The notes below the pieces were generated by a model that had not been told where the DNA came from, searched no databases, and saw only the letters and a list, made by a program, of their open reading frames with translations. From a virus, in the IMG/VR virus record IMGVR_UViG_3300042453_000478, positions 1-37,217 of that record: a DNA stretch of 37,217 bases. The stretch is one strand, 5' to 3'. Made by a program: the position numbers and the translations under genes. Numbering within the stretch: position 1 is the first letter of the stretch; each line of letters starts with the position of its first letter. This document shows positions 1 to 7,788 of the stretch, one piece after another.

Positions 1-214
1 GGCGGGGGCGCGGCTGTGGCGGCGCCTGACATCTATCTACCAACCCTGCTCAAAAAAATTTTTTAAAGTAATGTCGCAAATAGGCAACATCCACTAACGA
101 TAGTTGCGCTAAACTGCAATTCTCAACAACCTGGAGAACCGATGAACACGACATTCCTTAAACGGGTACGCACCCTCTACCCGCAAAGCCGCCATCTGCA
201 AAGGCAGTGGATCA
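1..214. repeat. Left copy of the terminal direct repeat
   Basis: Bases 1-214 align without net gaps to 37004-37217. Positions 89-214 are identical to 37092-37217 (126 bp). Positions 1-88 are similar but differ at 23, 31 and 39, in the A/T tract, and strongly between about 68 and 88. The repeat holds a GC-rich start, an A7T6 tract (52-64), the leader of the first gene and that gene's 5' end. It implies a circular or circularly permuted molecule. The exact length is close to a common assembler k-mer overlap, so it need not be a physical terminal repeat. Confidence 0.85.
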
Positions 215-303
215 AGAGCATTCGCCATCTGGGCAGCCGCTGGCTGGTGGCGCAGCCCCAGCCGCATGACAAGCTGCGTGAGCAGGCGGCGGGGAGGTAC
301 TGA
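142..303 (+). CDS. Small basic protein, 53 aa, unknown function
   Basis: ATG at 142 follows GGAG at 132-135 with good spacing, and the frame runs 53 codons to TGA at 301-303. The product is rich in Arg, Lys, His and Gln, with no membrane segment or recognised domain; the charge suggests nucleic-acid or protein binding, which is inference only. It heads a row of small genes reading toward the terminase. Its first 73 bases recur at the right end of the window (37145-37217), which supports joining the ends here. I do not recognise the family. Confidence 0.7.
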   Translation: MNTTFLKRVRTLYPQSRHLQRQWIKSIRHLGSRWLVAQPQPHDKLREQAAGRY

Positions 304-304
304 G

Positions 305-496
305 ATGAGCAATAACACAGGTGGGCCAGCGTTTCCAACGCATCTAAACCTGACGCAAGGCATGACCCTGCGCGACTACTTTGCAGCCAAGGCGATGCAG
401 GGTATGTTGGCAGACCCTAACACCCCTGAAATTATTGACATTGCTGGCGCAGCCTACGAAGTGGCAGATGCCATGCTGAGAGCGAGGCAAGCATGA
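305..496 (+). CDS. Conserved small phage protein, 63 aa
   Basis: The ATG at 305 is chosen over an in-frame ATG at 266 because GGGGAGG lies just upstream (about 291-297) and because 266 would overlap the previous gene deeply. The product starts MSNNTGGPAFPT and contains GMTLRDYFAAKAMQGMLA, then a helical Ala-rich C-terminus. This pattern (GGPAFP, then MTLRDYFAAKA) is familiar from many small hypothetical proteins of phages and prophages of Gram-negative bacteria; no function is known to me. Its stop overlaps the next start by 4 bp (ATGA), so translation is probably coupled. Confidence 0.8.
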   Translation: MSNNTGGPAFPTHLNLTQGMTLRDYFAAKAMQGMLADPNTPEIIDIAGAAYEVADAMLRARQA

Positions 497-672
497 ACTG
501 CTGCGATGCCAACGGCGATTGCCGACAGGGCAAGGACTGTCCGATCCGAAAAGCCAAAGAGTTGTTTGACGAAGAAGACAAACCAACCCCTGCTGATGGG
601 CAACTGGTGTGGGCCTTGGTGGCCTTCATCACGTTGATGCTTGGCCTGTTGACATTGAGGAGTTGTTTATGA
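493..672 (+). CDS. Small Cys-rich protein with a C-terminal membrane helix, 59 aa
   Basis: The frame opens at ATG 493, inside the ATGA overlap with the previous stop, and ends at 672, where the next gene again starts with a 4-bp overlap. The N-terminal 20 residues carry four cysteines (3, 4, 10, 16) in MNCCDANGDCRQGKDCPIRK. An acidic linker follows, then a hydrophobic stretch at about residues 38-55 that can span a membrane. The cysteine head resembles short proteins I have seen in other Burkholderiales phages. Function unknown; the cysteines could bind metal. The overlaps on both sides are the main support that this short frame is real. Confidence 0.75.
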   Translation: MNCCDANGDCRQGKDCPIRKAKELFDEEDKPTPADGQLVWALVAFITLMLGLLTLRSCL

Positions 673-1046
673 CCAAAGACGAGGCATTGGACTTGGCGCT
701 GGAGGCGTTGGAGTCTTGTGGCGCAGGTCACATAACAGACGGGGGCAACCAGTGGCATGACGAGAAGCTGGTTGACAAAGCCATCACCGCCATCAAGCAA
801 GCCCGTTCAGCACCTGTGCAGGAGCCTGTGGCGTGCAGGACGCTCTGTGAGTTGTGCGTTAAGCGGGGATACAACTTTTGCGCGAATGCGGCTAAGACCA
901 CGCCCATCATCACCACCCCACCCGCAGCACAGCGGCAATGGGTTGGTTTAAACGCGGAAGACTGCAACCATTTGTACTTTCGTAGTAGTGATGTGGTGGA
1001 CGCAATCAGTAGGACGGAAGCCAAACTCAAGGAGAAGAACACATGA
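669..1046 (+). CDS. Conserved phage protein, 125 aa
   Basis: The ATG at 669 is preferred over an in-frame ATG at 609 because GAGGAG lies at 655-660 and the start makes an ATGA overlap with the previous gene. The N-terminus MTKDEALDLALEALESCG, with the later EKLVDKAITAIKQA, matches a recurring family of small phage proteins that begin with two short helices and then carry variable, often Cys-containing, C-termini. Five cysteines lie between residues 55 and 100 (CRTLCELC is the densest run). No enzyme motif is visible. Function unknown. Confidence 0.75.
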   Translation: MTKDEALDLALEALESCGAGHITDGGNQWHDEKLVDKAITAIKQARSAPVQEPVACRTLCELCVKRGYNFCANAAKTTPIITTPPAAQRQWVGLNAEDCNHLYFRSSDVVDAISRTEAKLKEKNT

Positions 1047-1261
1047 GAGACACGATAGAGATGGCCCGTGAGGCTGGAGCAATCCATATTCACGGAAAGC
1101 CAAAAGAGTTTGCAATTGTCGGCAACGACAACATCAAAGCATTTGAAGCCCTTGTCCGTGCTGATGAGCGTAACCGGCTGGCTAAAGAGTGTGCATTGCT
1201 GCCCTTTGGCGACACAGCGGCCAGCTTTGCCGTCTGGATCAAGAACGGGGGCAAGGCATGA
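1043..1261 (+). CDS. Small conserved phage protein, 72 aa
   Basis: ATG at 1043 overlaps the previous stop by 4 bp and the stop at 1261 overlaps the next start at 1258, so it sits in a chain of coupled genes. The product MRDTIEMAREAG... carries the helix KAFEALVRADERNRLA, a pattern common in short uncharacterised phage proteins. It has no membrane segment or catalytic motif. Function unknown. Confidence 0.72.
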   Translation: MRDTIEMAREAGAIHIHGKPKEFAIVGNDNIKAFEALVRADERNRLAKECALLPFGDTAASFAVWIKNGGKA

Positions 1262-1452
1262 GGCCAGACAGTCCCTGCATAGCAGTCTGCACCACCTTGT
1301 ATGACGAGCACTGCAAAGGATGTGGACGGACCTACATGGAGGTGGCGACCTGGAACGAGATGGAGATGCATGACCGTGAGGTGGTCTGGAAGCGCATTGA
1401 CAAGGAAGCCACAGCGTGGCGGTACAACAGATACAAGGATCGAGTGAAGTGA
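1258..1452 (+). CDS. DUF1289-like Cys-cluster protein, 64 aa
   Basis: The start at ATG 1258 (4-bp overlap with the previous gene) is preferred over the in-frame ATG at 1189. The first 30 residues hold PDSPCIAVC, then CKGCGRTYMEV, with cysteines at about 8, 12, 21 and 24. The WNEM...DREVVWKRI segment follows. This order (SPCIxxC, CxGCxRT, W, then a basic helix) fits DUF1289 (PF06945), a short, probably metal-binding family common in Proteobacteria. The family's function is not established. Its presence in a phage operon suggests acquisition from a proteobacterial host. Confidence 0.8.
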   Translation: MRPDSPCIAVCTTLYDEHCKGCGRTYMEVATWNEMEMHDREVVWKRIDKEATAWRYNRYKDRVK

Positions 1453-1859
1453 CAACAACCAACACGGGAAAGCATGTGATCATGGCGCTGGAGGCGCTCA
1501 AAGAGTTCGGACGCATGACTGCGCAGGAGTTTGCCGATTACGCCGACATTGGCCGGTATGACGCCCATGCGGTGCTTAACCGCATGAACAAGAGGACGAA
1601 GGCTGGAGAAAAGCGCATCTACATTGCAGCCTGGACCTACGGGCACGATGACGCAAGGCGCTACCCCAGGCCGGTGTTTATGCTGGGGGACAAGCCCGAC
1701 AAGCCAAAGCCCAAGCCGAACATCCGCGCCATCCGGGCCAGGTACGAGGCCAAGAAGAACAAGACGTTCAGGATGAACAGCGTGTTCAACATGGCCATGC
1801 CGAGAGATAAGGTGCGCGAGTTGGCCAAGATCGTCACCCACAGCCAACAGGCCGCATAA
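1449..1859 (+). CDS. Winged-helix-like DNA-binding protein, 136 aa
   Basis: GTG at 1449 is chosen because it forms a GTGA overlap with the previous stop (1450-1452); an ATG at 1482 is the alternative. Residues 10-62 look like a winged helix: a helix MALEALKEFG, MTAQEFADYADIGRYDAHAV as the helix-turn-helix, a basic recognition end (LNRMNKRTKAGEKR) and a hydrophobic wing strand (IYIAAW). A Lys/Pro linker (82-92) and a basic C-terminal helix follow. It lies directly upstream of TerL, where a small terminase subunit often sits, but a better TerS candidate is at 36319. It may be a regulator or a packaging accessory. Confidence 0.6.
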   Translation: MTTTNTGKHVIMALEALKEFGRMTAQEFADYADIGRYDAHAVLNRMNKRTKAGEKRIYIAAWTYGHDDARRYPRPVFMLGDKPDKPKPKPNIRAIRARYEAKKNKTFRMNSVFNMAMPRDKVRELAKIVTHSQQAA

Positions 1860-1868
1860 TTGACGCCT

Positions 1869-3281
1869 ATGGCAAAAACAGAAAATGTGTTCCAGCAGTG
1901 GGTGGACAGGTATCACCCGGACCCGGTGCTGTTTGTGCGCGAGGTGCTGGGGGTAGACCCTGACCCCTGGCAGATCAAGTTCTTGGGGGCCATCGCCCGT
2001 GGGGACCGAAAGATCTCAGTCCGAAGCGGCCACGGGGTTGGCAAGTCCACAGCATCCTCATGGGCCATGCTGTGGTACTTCATGACCCGCAGCCCGGTGA
2101 AGGTGGTGGTGACAGCGCCGACCAGCAGCCAGCTTTATGACGCGATGTTCGCGGAACTGAAGAGATGGATCAACGCGATGCCTGCCCCACTCCAAGGCTT
2201 GCTGACCGTTAAGCAAGAGCGTATCGAGTTCAACGCTGCGCCCACGGAGATGTTCATCTCGGCCAGGACCAGCAGGGCCGAGCAGCCGGAAGCCTTGCAG
2301 GGCATTCACTCCGAGTATGTGATGCTGGTGGCCGATGAGGCGTCAGGCGTGCCCGAGCAGGTGTTCGAAGCTGCTGCTGGCTCCATGTCCGGCCACAACG
2401 CTGTAACTTTGTTACTTGGCAACCCGGTGCGCTCAAGCGGCTTTTTCTACGACACCCACACCAGGCTGTCTGGTGAGTGGACCACCTTCCAGGTGGCGTG
2501 CACCGACTCGCCACGGGTGTCGGATGAGTACGTCAAGGAGATGGCGCAGCGGTACGGTGAGGACAGCAACGTCTACAGGATTCGCGTCATCGGGGAATTC
2601 CCGAAGGGTGATGACGATACGGTGATCGCCATGGACCTGCTGGAAAGTGCGCTGCACCGGGATGTGGCGGCCAGCATGTCGGCGCCCATGGTGTGGGGGC
2701 TGGACGTTGCGCGGTTTGGCAGTGACAGGTCAGCCCTGTGTAAGCGCCAAGGCAACGTGATGACAGAGAGCATTCGGACTTGGAAGAACTTGGACCTGAT
2801 GCAACTGACGGGCGCGGTGGTGGCCGAGTACAACGTGCTGCCGCCCAGCCAACAGCCCAAGGAGATCTTGGTGGACAGCATCGGCTTGGGCGCTGGCGTG
2901 GTGGACCGGCTGCGCGAGTTGGGTCTGCCGGCCAGGGGCATCAACGTGTCCGAAAGCCCTGCCATGGGCGGGACGTACAGGAATCTGAAGGCCGAGCTTT
3001 GGTATCGGGCAAAGGCGTGGCTGGAGGCCAGGGACTGCAAGCTGGCCAAGGACGAGGTGCTGATCAGCGAATTGGCCACCGTGCGGTACAGCTTCACCAG
3101 CAACGGAAAGATTCAGATTGAGGGCAAGGACGAGATCAGAAAGCGCGGCCTGCCCAGCCCTGACAAGGCCGATGCGTTTGTGCTGACGTTTGCGAGTGAC
3201 GCGATTGCCGGGATGTACGGGTCGGCGGCCAGCAGCAAGTGGAGCCAGCCGCTACGCCGAAACCTGTCCAGAGTCGCATAA
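1869..3281 (+). CDS. terL: Terminase large subunit (ATPase-nuclease)
   Basis: This is the DNA-packaging motor that translocates and cuts concatemeric DNA at the portal. The product is 470 aa from ATG 1869; a TTG at 1860, directly after the previous stop, would add three residues. Walker A is SGHGVGKST at about 53-61 and Walker B is VMLVADEA with Asp156/Glu157. The RNase H-like nuclease domain starts at GLDVARFGSD (about 277-286); later acidic candidates are VDSIG (about 335-339) and the C-terminal SPDKADAF. All key residues are present, so the gene looks intact. The small subunit is not adjacent but lies at 36319, close only when the ends are joined. Confidence 0.95.
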   Translation: MAKTENVFQQWVDRYHPDPVLFVREVLGVDPDPWQIKFLGAIARGDRKISVRSGHGVGKSTASSWAMLWYFMTRSPVKVVVTAPTSSQLYDAMFAELKRWINAMPAPLQGLLTVKQERIEFNAAPTEMFISARTSRAEQPEALQGIHSEYVMLVADEASGVPEQVFEAAAGSMSGHNAVTLLLGNPVRSSGFFYDTHTRLSGEWTTFQVACTDSPRVSDEYVKEMAQRYGEDSNVYRIRVIGEFPKGDDDTVIAMDLLESALHRDVAASMSAPMVWGLDVARFGSDRSALCKRQGNVMTESIRTWKNLDLMQLTGAVVAEYNVLPPSQQPKEILVDSIGLGAGVVDRLRELGLPARGINVSESPAMGGTYRNLKAELWYRAKAWLEARDCKLAKDEVLISELATVRYSFTSNGKIQIEGKDEIRKRGLPSPDKADAFVLTFASDAIAGMYGSAASSKWSQPLRRNLSRVA

Positions 3282-3309
3282 TCTGCAAATTGATCAACTG
3301 GAGAAATCT

Positions 3310-3495
3310 ATGCCAATGAGCAAAGCTGAGAAGAAGGTGGGCAAGGTGATGGGCGAGTACAAGGCTGGCAAGCTGCACAGCGGTGGCACCGGCAAGGTGG
3401 TGAAAAACCCCAAGCAGGCCATTGCCATTGCGATGAGTGAAGCCAAGATGCCCATGCGCGGCCAGCGCACAGCAACCAACCGGAGCAAGAAGTAA
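3310..3495 (+). CDS. DUF6496-like protein, 61 aa
   Basis: ATG at 3310 has GGAG at 3300-3303, which decides against the longer in-frame start at 3190 inside terL. The product reads MPMSKAEKKVGKVMGEYKAG, then a Gly/Lys loop and KQAIAIAMSEAK. This fits the short DUF6496 pattern (K-V-M-x-E-[YF]-K-x-G-x-L-x-S-G, then QAIAIAxSEA). The family occurs in phages and bacteria and has no known role. It is strongly basic. It overlaps the next gene by one base at the stop. Confidence 0.8.
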   Translation: MPMSKAEKKVGKVMGEYKAGKLHSGGTGKVVKNPKQAIAIAMSEAKMPMRGQRTATNRSKK

Positions 3496-3965
3496 TGGCC
3501 ACAATGCAGCGCACCATGGAGCAAGCCATGGACCGTGAAGAGGGCGAAGGCATGGAGGGCGAAAGCTGCCCCATGCCAACCCAGGACATCACGCTTAACC
3601 TGAAGAACCGGGCCAAGGCCATCACCAGCGCGGCCTACGGTCCAGAGAACCCGAAGCTGCCAAACAGCGCGTTTTGGGCCAAGAAGGCTGACCAGTGGGA
3701 TGTGTCCACCGATGACGCCAAGCAAAGCCTGTGCGGCAACTGCGCGGCATTCAACGTGTCCGATGGCATCAAGCAGTGCATTGCCGAGGGCATCGGCATG
3801 GAGGCTGACCCATGGGGCACCATTGAGTTGGCTGACCTGGGTTACTGCGAGATCTTTGACTTCAAGTGCGCGGCCAGCCGCACCTGCGATGCGTGGGTGG
3901 TGGGTGGCCCCAACACGGGTGAGCAAGAGGGTGAAGAAGGCGAGTATGAGGATGGCGAATCATGA
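3495..3965 (+). CDS. Conserved Cys-rich phage protein, 156 aa, HiPIP-like spacing
   Basis: ATG at 3495 shares one base with the preceding TAA. The N-terminus is acidic and Met-rich. The conserved core holds CGNC at 80-83, Cys95, GYCEIFDFKC at 117-125 and CDAWV at 131-135; the tail is an acidic Glu/Gly run. The core resembles frames I have seen in other environmental phage genomes beside portal genes. The spacing C80-x2-C83...C118-x12-C131 followed by W resembles high-potential iron-sulfur proteins (CxxC, C, then WC near a Trp), although the middle gap is longer. Metal or Fe-S binding is inference. A structural or virion-associated role is suggested only by position. Confidence 0.7.
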   Translation: MATMQRTMEQAMDREEGEGMEGESCPMPTQDITLNLKNRAKAITSAAYGPENPKLPNSAFWAKKADQWDVSTDDAKQSLCGNCAAFNVSDGIKQCIAEGIGMEADPWGTIELADLGYCEIFDFKCAASRTCDAWVVGGPNTGEQEGEEGEYEDGES

Positions 3966-4117
3966 AAGGTCTATATGCGAACATTCATGCAAAACGTGAG
4001 CGAATTGAGGGAGGCTCTAAGGAAAAAATGCGGCAGCCTGGAAGCAAGGGTGCGCCAACGGCTGCTGCTTTTAAGGCAGCGGCTAAAACGGCCAAGCCAG
4101 TGAAGGCGAAGAAATGA
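3962..4117 (+). CDS. Small basic conserved phage protein, 51 aa
   Basis: The frame starts at ATG 3962 and ends at 4117, with 4-bp ATGA overlaps at both ends. The product begins MKGLYANIHAKRERIEGGS, then KMRQPGSKGAPTAAAF and an Ala/Lys tail. The GLYANIHAKR...GSKGAP pattern recurs in many phage genomes near head genes. Lys/Arg make up about a third of residues. Function unknown; nucleic-acid or capsid contact is plausible but unproven. Confidence 0.8.
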   Translation: MKGLYANIHAKRERIEGGSKEKMRQPGSKGAPTAAAFKAAAKTAKPVKAKK

Positions 4118-4803
4118 TCCCCATCTGCATTGCGACTGTGCATGGCAAGGGTCTGAGCGTGCTGCTGGAGAGCATCCGGCAGTACGCACCAGAGCATCCT
4201 GTCTACCTGCGCGGTCCCGAGTCGGTCATCGAGAAATTTGACGCGCATCTCAAGATCTTTGGCCAGCCAAGCAATTTTGGCGATGACTACAACCAGGTCA
4301 TCAATGCTGCGCTGCAAGACTACGACCAGGTGATCGTGGCCAATGATGACATCGTGCTGACGCCTGACAGCATCAAGGTGCTGCTCGAGGATGTGGCCAT
4401 CATCAACACCATGCACAGCGTGCGTGCTGGCTGGGTGGCGTCACGGTCTGACGCTGCGCGGCCAGGTCAGAACGTGCGGATCACCGACCAGCCCGAGAGG
4501 CTGCACTTTTACAAGTTCCCATCCGAGGCCCACATCAAGATGGCCGAGGAGGTCAGCCCGATCCTGGGCTGGATCAACAAGGAAGCGTTTGGCGAGGGGT
4601 TTCCTCCGCTGAACTGGTACTCCGATGATGTCCATTGCCTTGACCTGCGCAAGCGCGGTTACAGCCACTTTGTGAGTGCCAGCTATGTGCACCACATCGG
4701 CAGCCACACCATCGGCTTTGACGCCAAGAAACTGCACGACCAGGCGCTGCCATGGTTGCTAACCCACAGACCTGAATATGCCAAAGCCTGGTTTGACGCT
4801 TAA
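4114..4803 (+). CDS. Glycosyltransferase, GT-A fold (GT2-like), 229 aa
   Basis: The N-terminus (MIPICIATVHG, strand-turn, then a helix) and the acidic motif VANDDIVL at about 75-82 fit a GT-A nucleotide-sugar binding core, with NDD (77-79) in the place of the DxD metal site. A second acidic/His region, NWYSDDVHCLDLRKRGY (167-183) and YVHHIGSHT (191-199), matches the acceptor/catalytic side of these enzymes. It would transfer a sugar to an unknown acceptor. It sits in the head module with ATGA coupling upstream and a 26-bp overlap with the methyltransferase downstream, so the two probably act together. Virion protein or surface-sugar modification are both possible. Confidence 0.78.
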   Translation: MIPICIATVHGKGLSVLLESIRQYAPEHPVYLRGPESVIEKFDAHLKIFGQPSNFGDDYNQVINAALQDYDQVIVANDDIVLTPDSIKVLLEDVAIINTMHSVRAGWVASRSDAARPGQNVRITDQPERLHFYKFPSEAHIKMAEEVSPILGWINKEAFGEGFPPLNWYSDDVHCLDLRKRGYSHFVSASYVHHIGSHTIGFDAKKLHDQALPWLLTHRPEYAKAWFDA

Positions 4804-5311
4804 CCTGGGGTCCGGCAAGGACTGGCGCGAGGACTGCCTGAATGCAGACATTCAGGTCACCAAAGACCCAGATTGGCTGCTGGACATCACGAAAGTGCCG
4901 TGGGGATCGACCATCCGCACCCGGCTTGGAGAGTTGGACATCAAGCCTGGGATGTTCGAGGCCATCTTGGCCAATGATGTGCTGGAACACATCCCCGACC
5001 TGGTCACGGCCATGACCAACTGCAAAGAACTGCTCCATGTGGGTGGCCAGATGCACATTCATGTGCCGTATGACCTGAGCTATGGGGCATGGCAAGACCC
5101 CACCCATGTGCGTGCATTCAACGAGAAGTCTTGGCTGTACTACACCGACTGGCACTGGTATTTGGGCTGGCCGGACAGATTTGAGATGACCCACATGGAG
5201 ATGAGGCTTTCTGAGGTCGGCCAAGCACTAAAATTGCCGCAAGAGGAAATCCTGCGCACACCACGGGCGGTGGATTCCATGTATGTCATTTTGACAAAGG
5301 CACAGCCATGA
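4778..5311 (+). CDS. SAM-dependent methyltransferase, class I, 177 aa
   Basis: Motif I is LNLGSGKDW (8-16), Asp24 is the likely end of strand 2 acidic contact, and NDVLEHIPD (66-74) is the strand-4 motif typical of the methyltransferase 11/25 type. HVPYDLSYGAWQDPTHVRAF (95-114) is a conserved C-terminal segment of small phage and sugar-biosynthesis methyltransferases. The N-terminus is short and the protein lacks a large lid, so it is a minimal domain. It overlaps the glycosyltransferase by 26 bp and the portal by 4 bp. The substrate is unknown; sugar O-methylation is an inference from its neighbour. Confidence 0.82.
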   Translation: MPKPGLTLNLGSGKDWREDCLNADIQVTKDPDWLLDITKVPWGSTIRTRLGELDIKPGMFEAILANDVLEHIPDLVTAMTNCKELLHVGGQMHIHVPYDLSYGAWQDPTHVRAFNEKSWLYYTDWHWYLGWPDRFEMTHMEMRLSEVGQALKLPQEEILRTPRAVDSMYVILTKAQP

Positions 5312-7524
5312 ACGAGCAAGACATCACCAACGCCATCAGCACCGACATTGCGGCCCAAGCCCCAATGGATGATGCGGAACTGCAAAGCATCATCACGCAA
5401 GACTTGACCGATGCGGTGAGCTATGTGGACAGCGACCTGTCGCCAACACGCGCCAAGGGCACGGAGTATTACCGTGGCGACCTGTTTGGCAACGAGGTCG
5501 AGGGCAACTCCAAGGTGGTGGCCATGGAGGTGCGCGACACGGTGAGCGCCATGCTGCCCAGCCTGATGCGGGTTTTCTTCAATTCCGAGAATGTGGTCGA
5601 GTTCACACCCCGTGGCCCTGAAGATGTGCAGGGTGCGCAGCAGGCTACGGACTATGCAAACTACATTTTCCAGAACGACAACTCTGGCTTTTTGACCACT
5701 TACGCAATTTTCAAGGATGCGCTGGTGCGCAAATGCGGCATTGCGAAGTTTTGGTGGGAAGACGAGGAGCAGGTCCGCATCGAGGAGTACACCGGGCTGG
5801 ACGAGCCAACGCTTGAGATGGTGATGCAAGAGCCTGGCGCCGAAGTCCAGATTGTGATGTCATACCCTGACCCGAGCGTGGACGAGATGCAGATGACCAC
5901 GGTGGACCCAATGACGGGCCAGCCGATTGCCATGCCTGCACCGATGGTGCACGATGTGCAGATCAAGCGCATCACCAAGGATGGCCGCATCCGCATCATG
6001 GCCGTGCCGCCCGAGGAGTTGCTGCTGGATCGCCGTGCGCGGTCCTTTGATGACGCCACCATCATTGCGCATCGGCAGATGGCCACCGTGGCCGACCTGA
6101 TCGCCATGGGCTATGACCAGGACGAGATCGAGGAAAACCTGTCCACCACGGATCTGGACAGCAACGATGAATACCTGGCACGCCAGCCGCTGTCCACCAC
6201 GTTTGGCACGAATGACGCTGCCAACCCGATGATGCGCAGGGTGCTGTACGTTGAGGCGTATTCGCGTGTGGACTATGACGGTGATGGCATTGCCGAGTTG
6301 CGCAAGGTCTGCTGCATGGGCGCTGGCTACAAGGTGGTGCGCAACCTGCCTGCGTCTTACATCCCCTTTGCCGACTTCCCGTGCGACCCCGAGCCACACA
6401 CCTCGCCATTGGAGGCGATGTCCATTTTCGACATCACCCGCGACCTGCAAGAGATCAAGTCAGAGATCCTGCGCAACACGCTCGACAGCTTGGCCCAGAG
6501 CATTCACCCTCGCACCGCGGTGGTCGAGGGCCAGGTCAACATCGATGATGTGCTGAACAACGAGACGGGCGCCATCATCCGCATGCGTGCGCCTGGCATG
6601 GTCCAGCCTCTGACAACACCATTTGTCGGCCAGGCTGCATTCCCGATGATGGAATACATGGACCAGATCAAGGAAGATCGCACGGGCATGAGCAAAGCGG
6701 CCATGGGCCTGAATGCCGATGCCTTGCAGTCCAGCACCAAGGCGGCGGTGAACGCCACCATCAGCGCCAGCCAAGGACGCATCGAGTTGACAGCACGCAT
6801 CTTGGCCGAGGGCATGAAAAAGCTGTTCAAGGGCATCCTGTTCCTGGTGACCACACACCAAGACAAGGCACGCATGGTGCGGATGCGCAACGAGTGGGTG
6901 CAGATTGACCCACGGGGCTGGGATGCTGGCATGGACGCCAACATCAACATTGCCCTGGGCAATGGCGACACCAACGAGCGCCTGCAAGCCTTGATGATGA
7001 TTCTGTCCAAGCAAGAGCAGATCTTGCAGCAGCTTGGCCCACAAAACCCGCTGGTGACGCCACAGCAGTTCAGCAACACGCTGCGCAAGATCGTGGAGTT
7101 GTCCGGGTTTAAGGATGCCTCCAGCTACTTCCAAGACATCCCTGCCGACTACGTGCCTCCAGCACCTCCAGCGCCCAAGCCAACGCCAGAGGAAATCCTG
7201 GCCCAAGTGCAGGCCGAGAGCATCAAGGCCGACATCCAAAAGAAGGCGGCAGAACTGGAACTCCAGCGCCAGCAGATGATCATGGATGACGATTTGAAGC
7301 GTGACCAGATGGCGCAGGATCTCTATCTCAAGAAGTACGAAATTGAGTTAAAGTACAACTCACAGATCAGCACAGCGGAAATTGACGCTGCGCAAAACAT
7401 TGATCGTGAAGCGATACGCCAGCAGGCGCTACTGGCCCAGCAGCAGGCAGCACAGTTTGTGCAGCAGCAGCCACCAGCAGCACCGATGGCGTCACCCATC
7501 AACCTTAATGGAATGGCACAGTGA
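5308..7524 (+). CDS. Portal (head-tail connector) protein, 738 aa
   Basis: The dodecameric portal forms the DNA entry vertex and scaffolds head assembly. The 738-residue length and the N-terminal region (about 45-160) fit podovirus portals: YYRGDLFGNEVEGNSKVV, a helix RDTVSAMLPSLMRVFF, then FKDALVRKCGIAKFWWED. A central wing/stem region ends near residue 520. The C-terminal quarter (about 610-738) is Gln/Ala/Lys-rich and predicted coiled coil, like the barrel of long podoviral portals. Its place between TerL and scaffold/capsid supports the call. It overlaps the preceding methyltransferase and following gene by 4 bp each. Confidence 0.9.
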   Translation: MNEQDITNAISTDIAAQAPMDDAELQSIITQDLTDAVSYVDSDLSPTRAKGTEYYRGDLFGNEVEGNSKVVAMEVRDTVSAMLPSLMRVFFNSENVVEFTPRGPEDVQGAQQATDYANYIFQNDNSGFLTTYAIFKDALVRKCGIAKFWWEDEEQVRIEEYTGLDEPTLEMVMQEPGAEVQIVMSYPDPSVDEMQMTTVDPMTGQPIAMPAPMVHDVQIKRITKDGRIRIMAVPPEELLLDRRARSFDDATIIAHRQMATVADLIAMGYDQDEIEENLSTTDLDSNDEYLARQPLSTTFGTNDAANPMMRRVLYVEAYSRVDYDGDGIAELRKVCCMGAGYKVVRNLPASYIPFADFPCDPEPHTSPLEAMSIFDITRDLQEIKSEILRNTLDSLAQSIHPRTAVVEGQVNIDDVLNNETGAIIRMRAPGMVQPLTTPFVGQAAFPMMEYMDQIKEDRTGMSKAAMGLNADALQSSTKAAVNATISASQGRIELTARILAEGMKKLFKGILFLVTTHQDKARMVRMRNEWVQIDPRGWDAGMDANINIALGNGDTNERLQALMMILSKQEQILQQLGPQNPLVTPQQFSNTLRKIVELSGFKDASSYFQDIPADYVPPAPPAPKPTPEEILAQVQAESIKADIQKKAAELELQRQQMIMDDDLKRDQMAQDLYLKKYEIELKYNSQISTAEIDAAQNIDREAIRQQALLAQQQAAQFVQQQPPAAPMASPINLNGMAQ

Positions 7525-7784
7525 GTACAAACGAAGACCAGGTGCGCAAGGGCCGCAAGGCCCAGCAGGTGCTTGAGGACGAAACCCTCAACCTTGCAAT
7601 TGCGAAATTAGAAAACGACCAGCTTTGGGCATTTCGATCATCGAAACCCGAAGAGTCGCAAAAACGTGAAACGGCATGGTGCATGTTGCAGGCCATCGAT
7701 GGCCTGCGGCAAGAGTTGATCAAGATCATGGACAATGGCAAGATTGCACAGAAGTCCATTGACCGTTCACAAAAACTGATTTGA
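7521..7784 (+). CDS. Small helical protein between portal and scaffold, 87 aa
   Basis: GTG at 7521 overlaps the portal stop as GTGA; no better start exists. The product is charged and predicted nearly all helix (KGRKAQQVLEDETLNLAIAKLE, then ETAWCMLQAIDGLRQELIKIM). The alternation of charged and hydrophobic residues suits a coiled coil. A similar short protein occurs between portal and scaffold in many podovirus-like genomes, so a head-assembly role is likely but not shown. Confidence 0.75.
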   Translation: MSTNEDQVRKGRKAQQVLEDETLNLAIAKLENDQLWAFRSSKPEESQKRETAWCMLQAIDGLRQELIKIMDNGKIAQKSIDRSQKLI

Positions 7785-7788
7785 GACT

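Noticed and set aside
728-1516. Long minus-strand open frame opposite the early small genes
   Set aside because: It lies opposite five overlapping genes with ribosome-binding sites, its composition is rich in Cys, Ser and Leu as expected of an antisense shadow, and it has no domain.
1449-1859. This gene as the terminase small subunit
   Set aside because: Position fits, but the winged-helix plan and wing are not the usual TerS pattern, whereas 36319 has the HTH and the KLRVDTRRWLASK motif.
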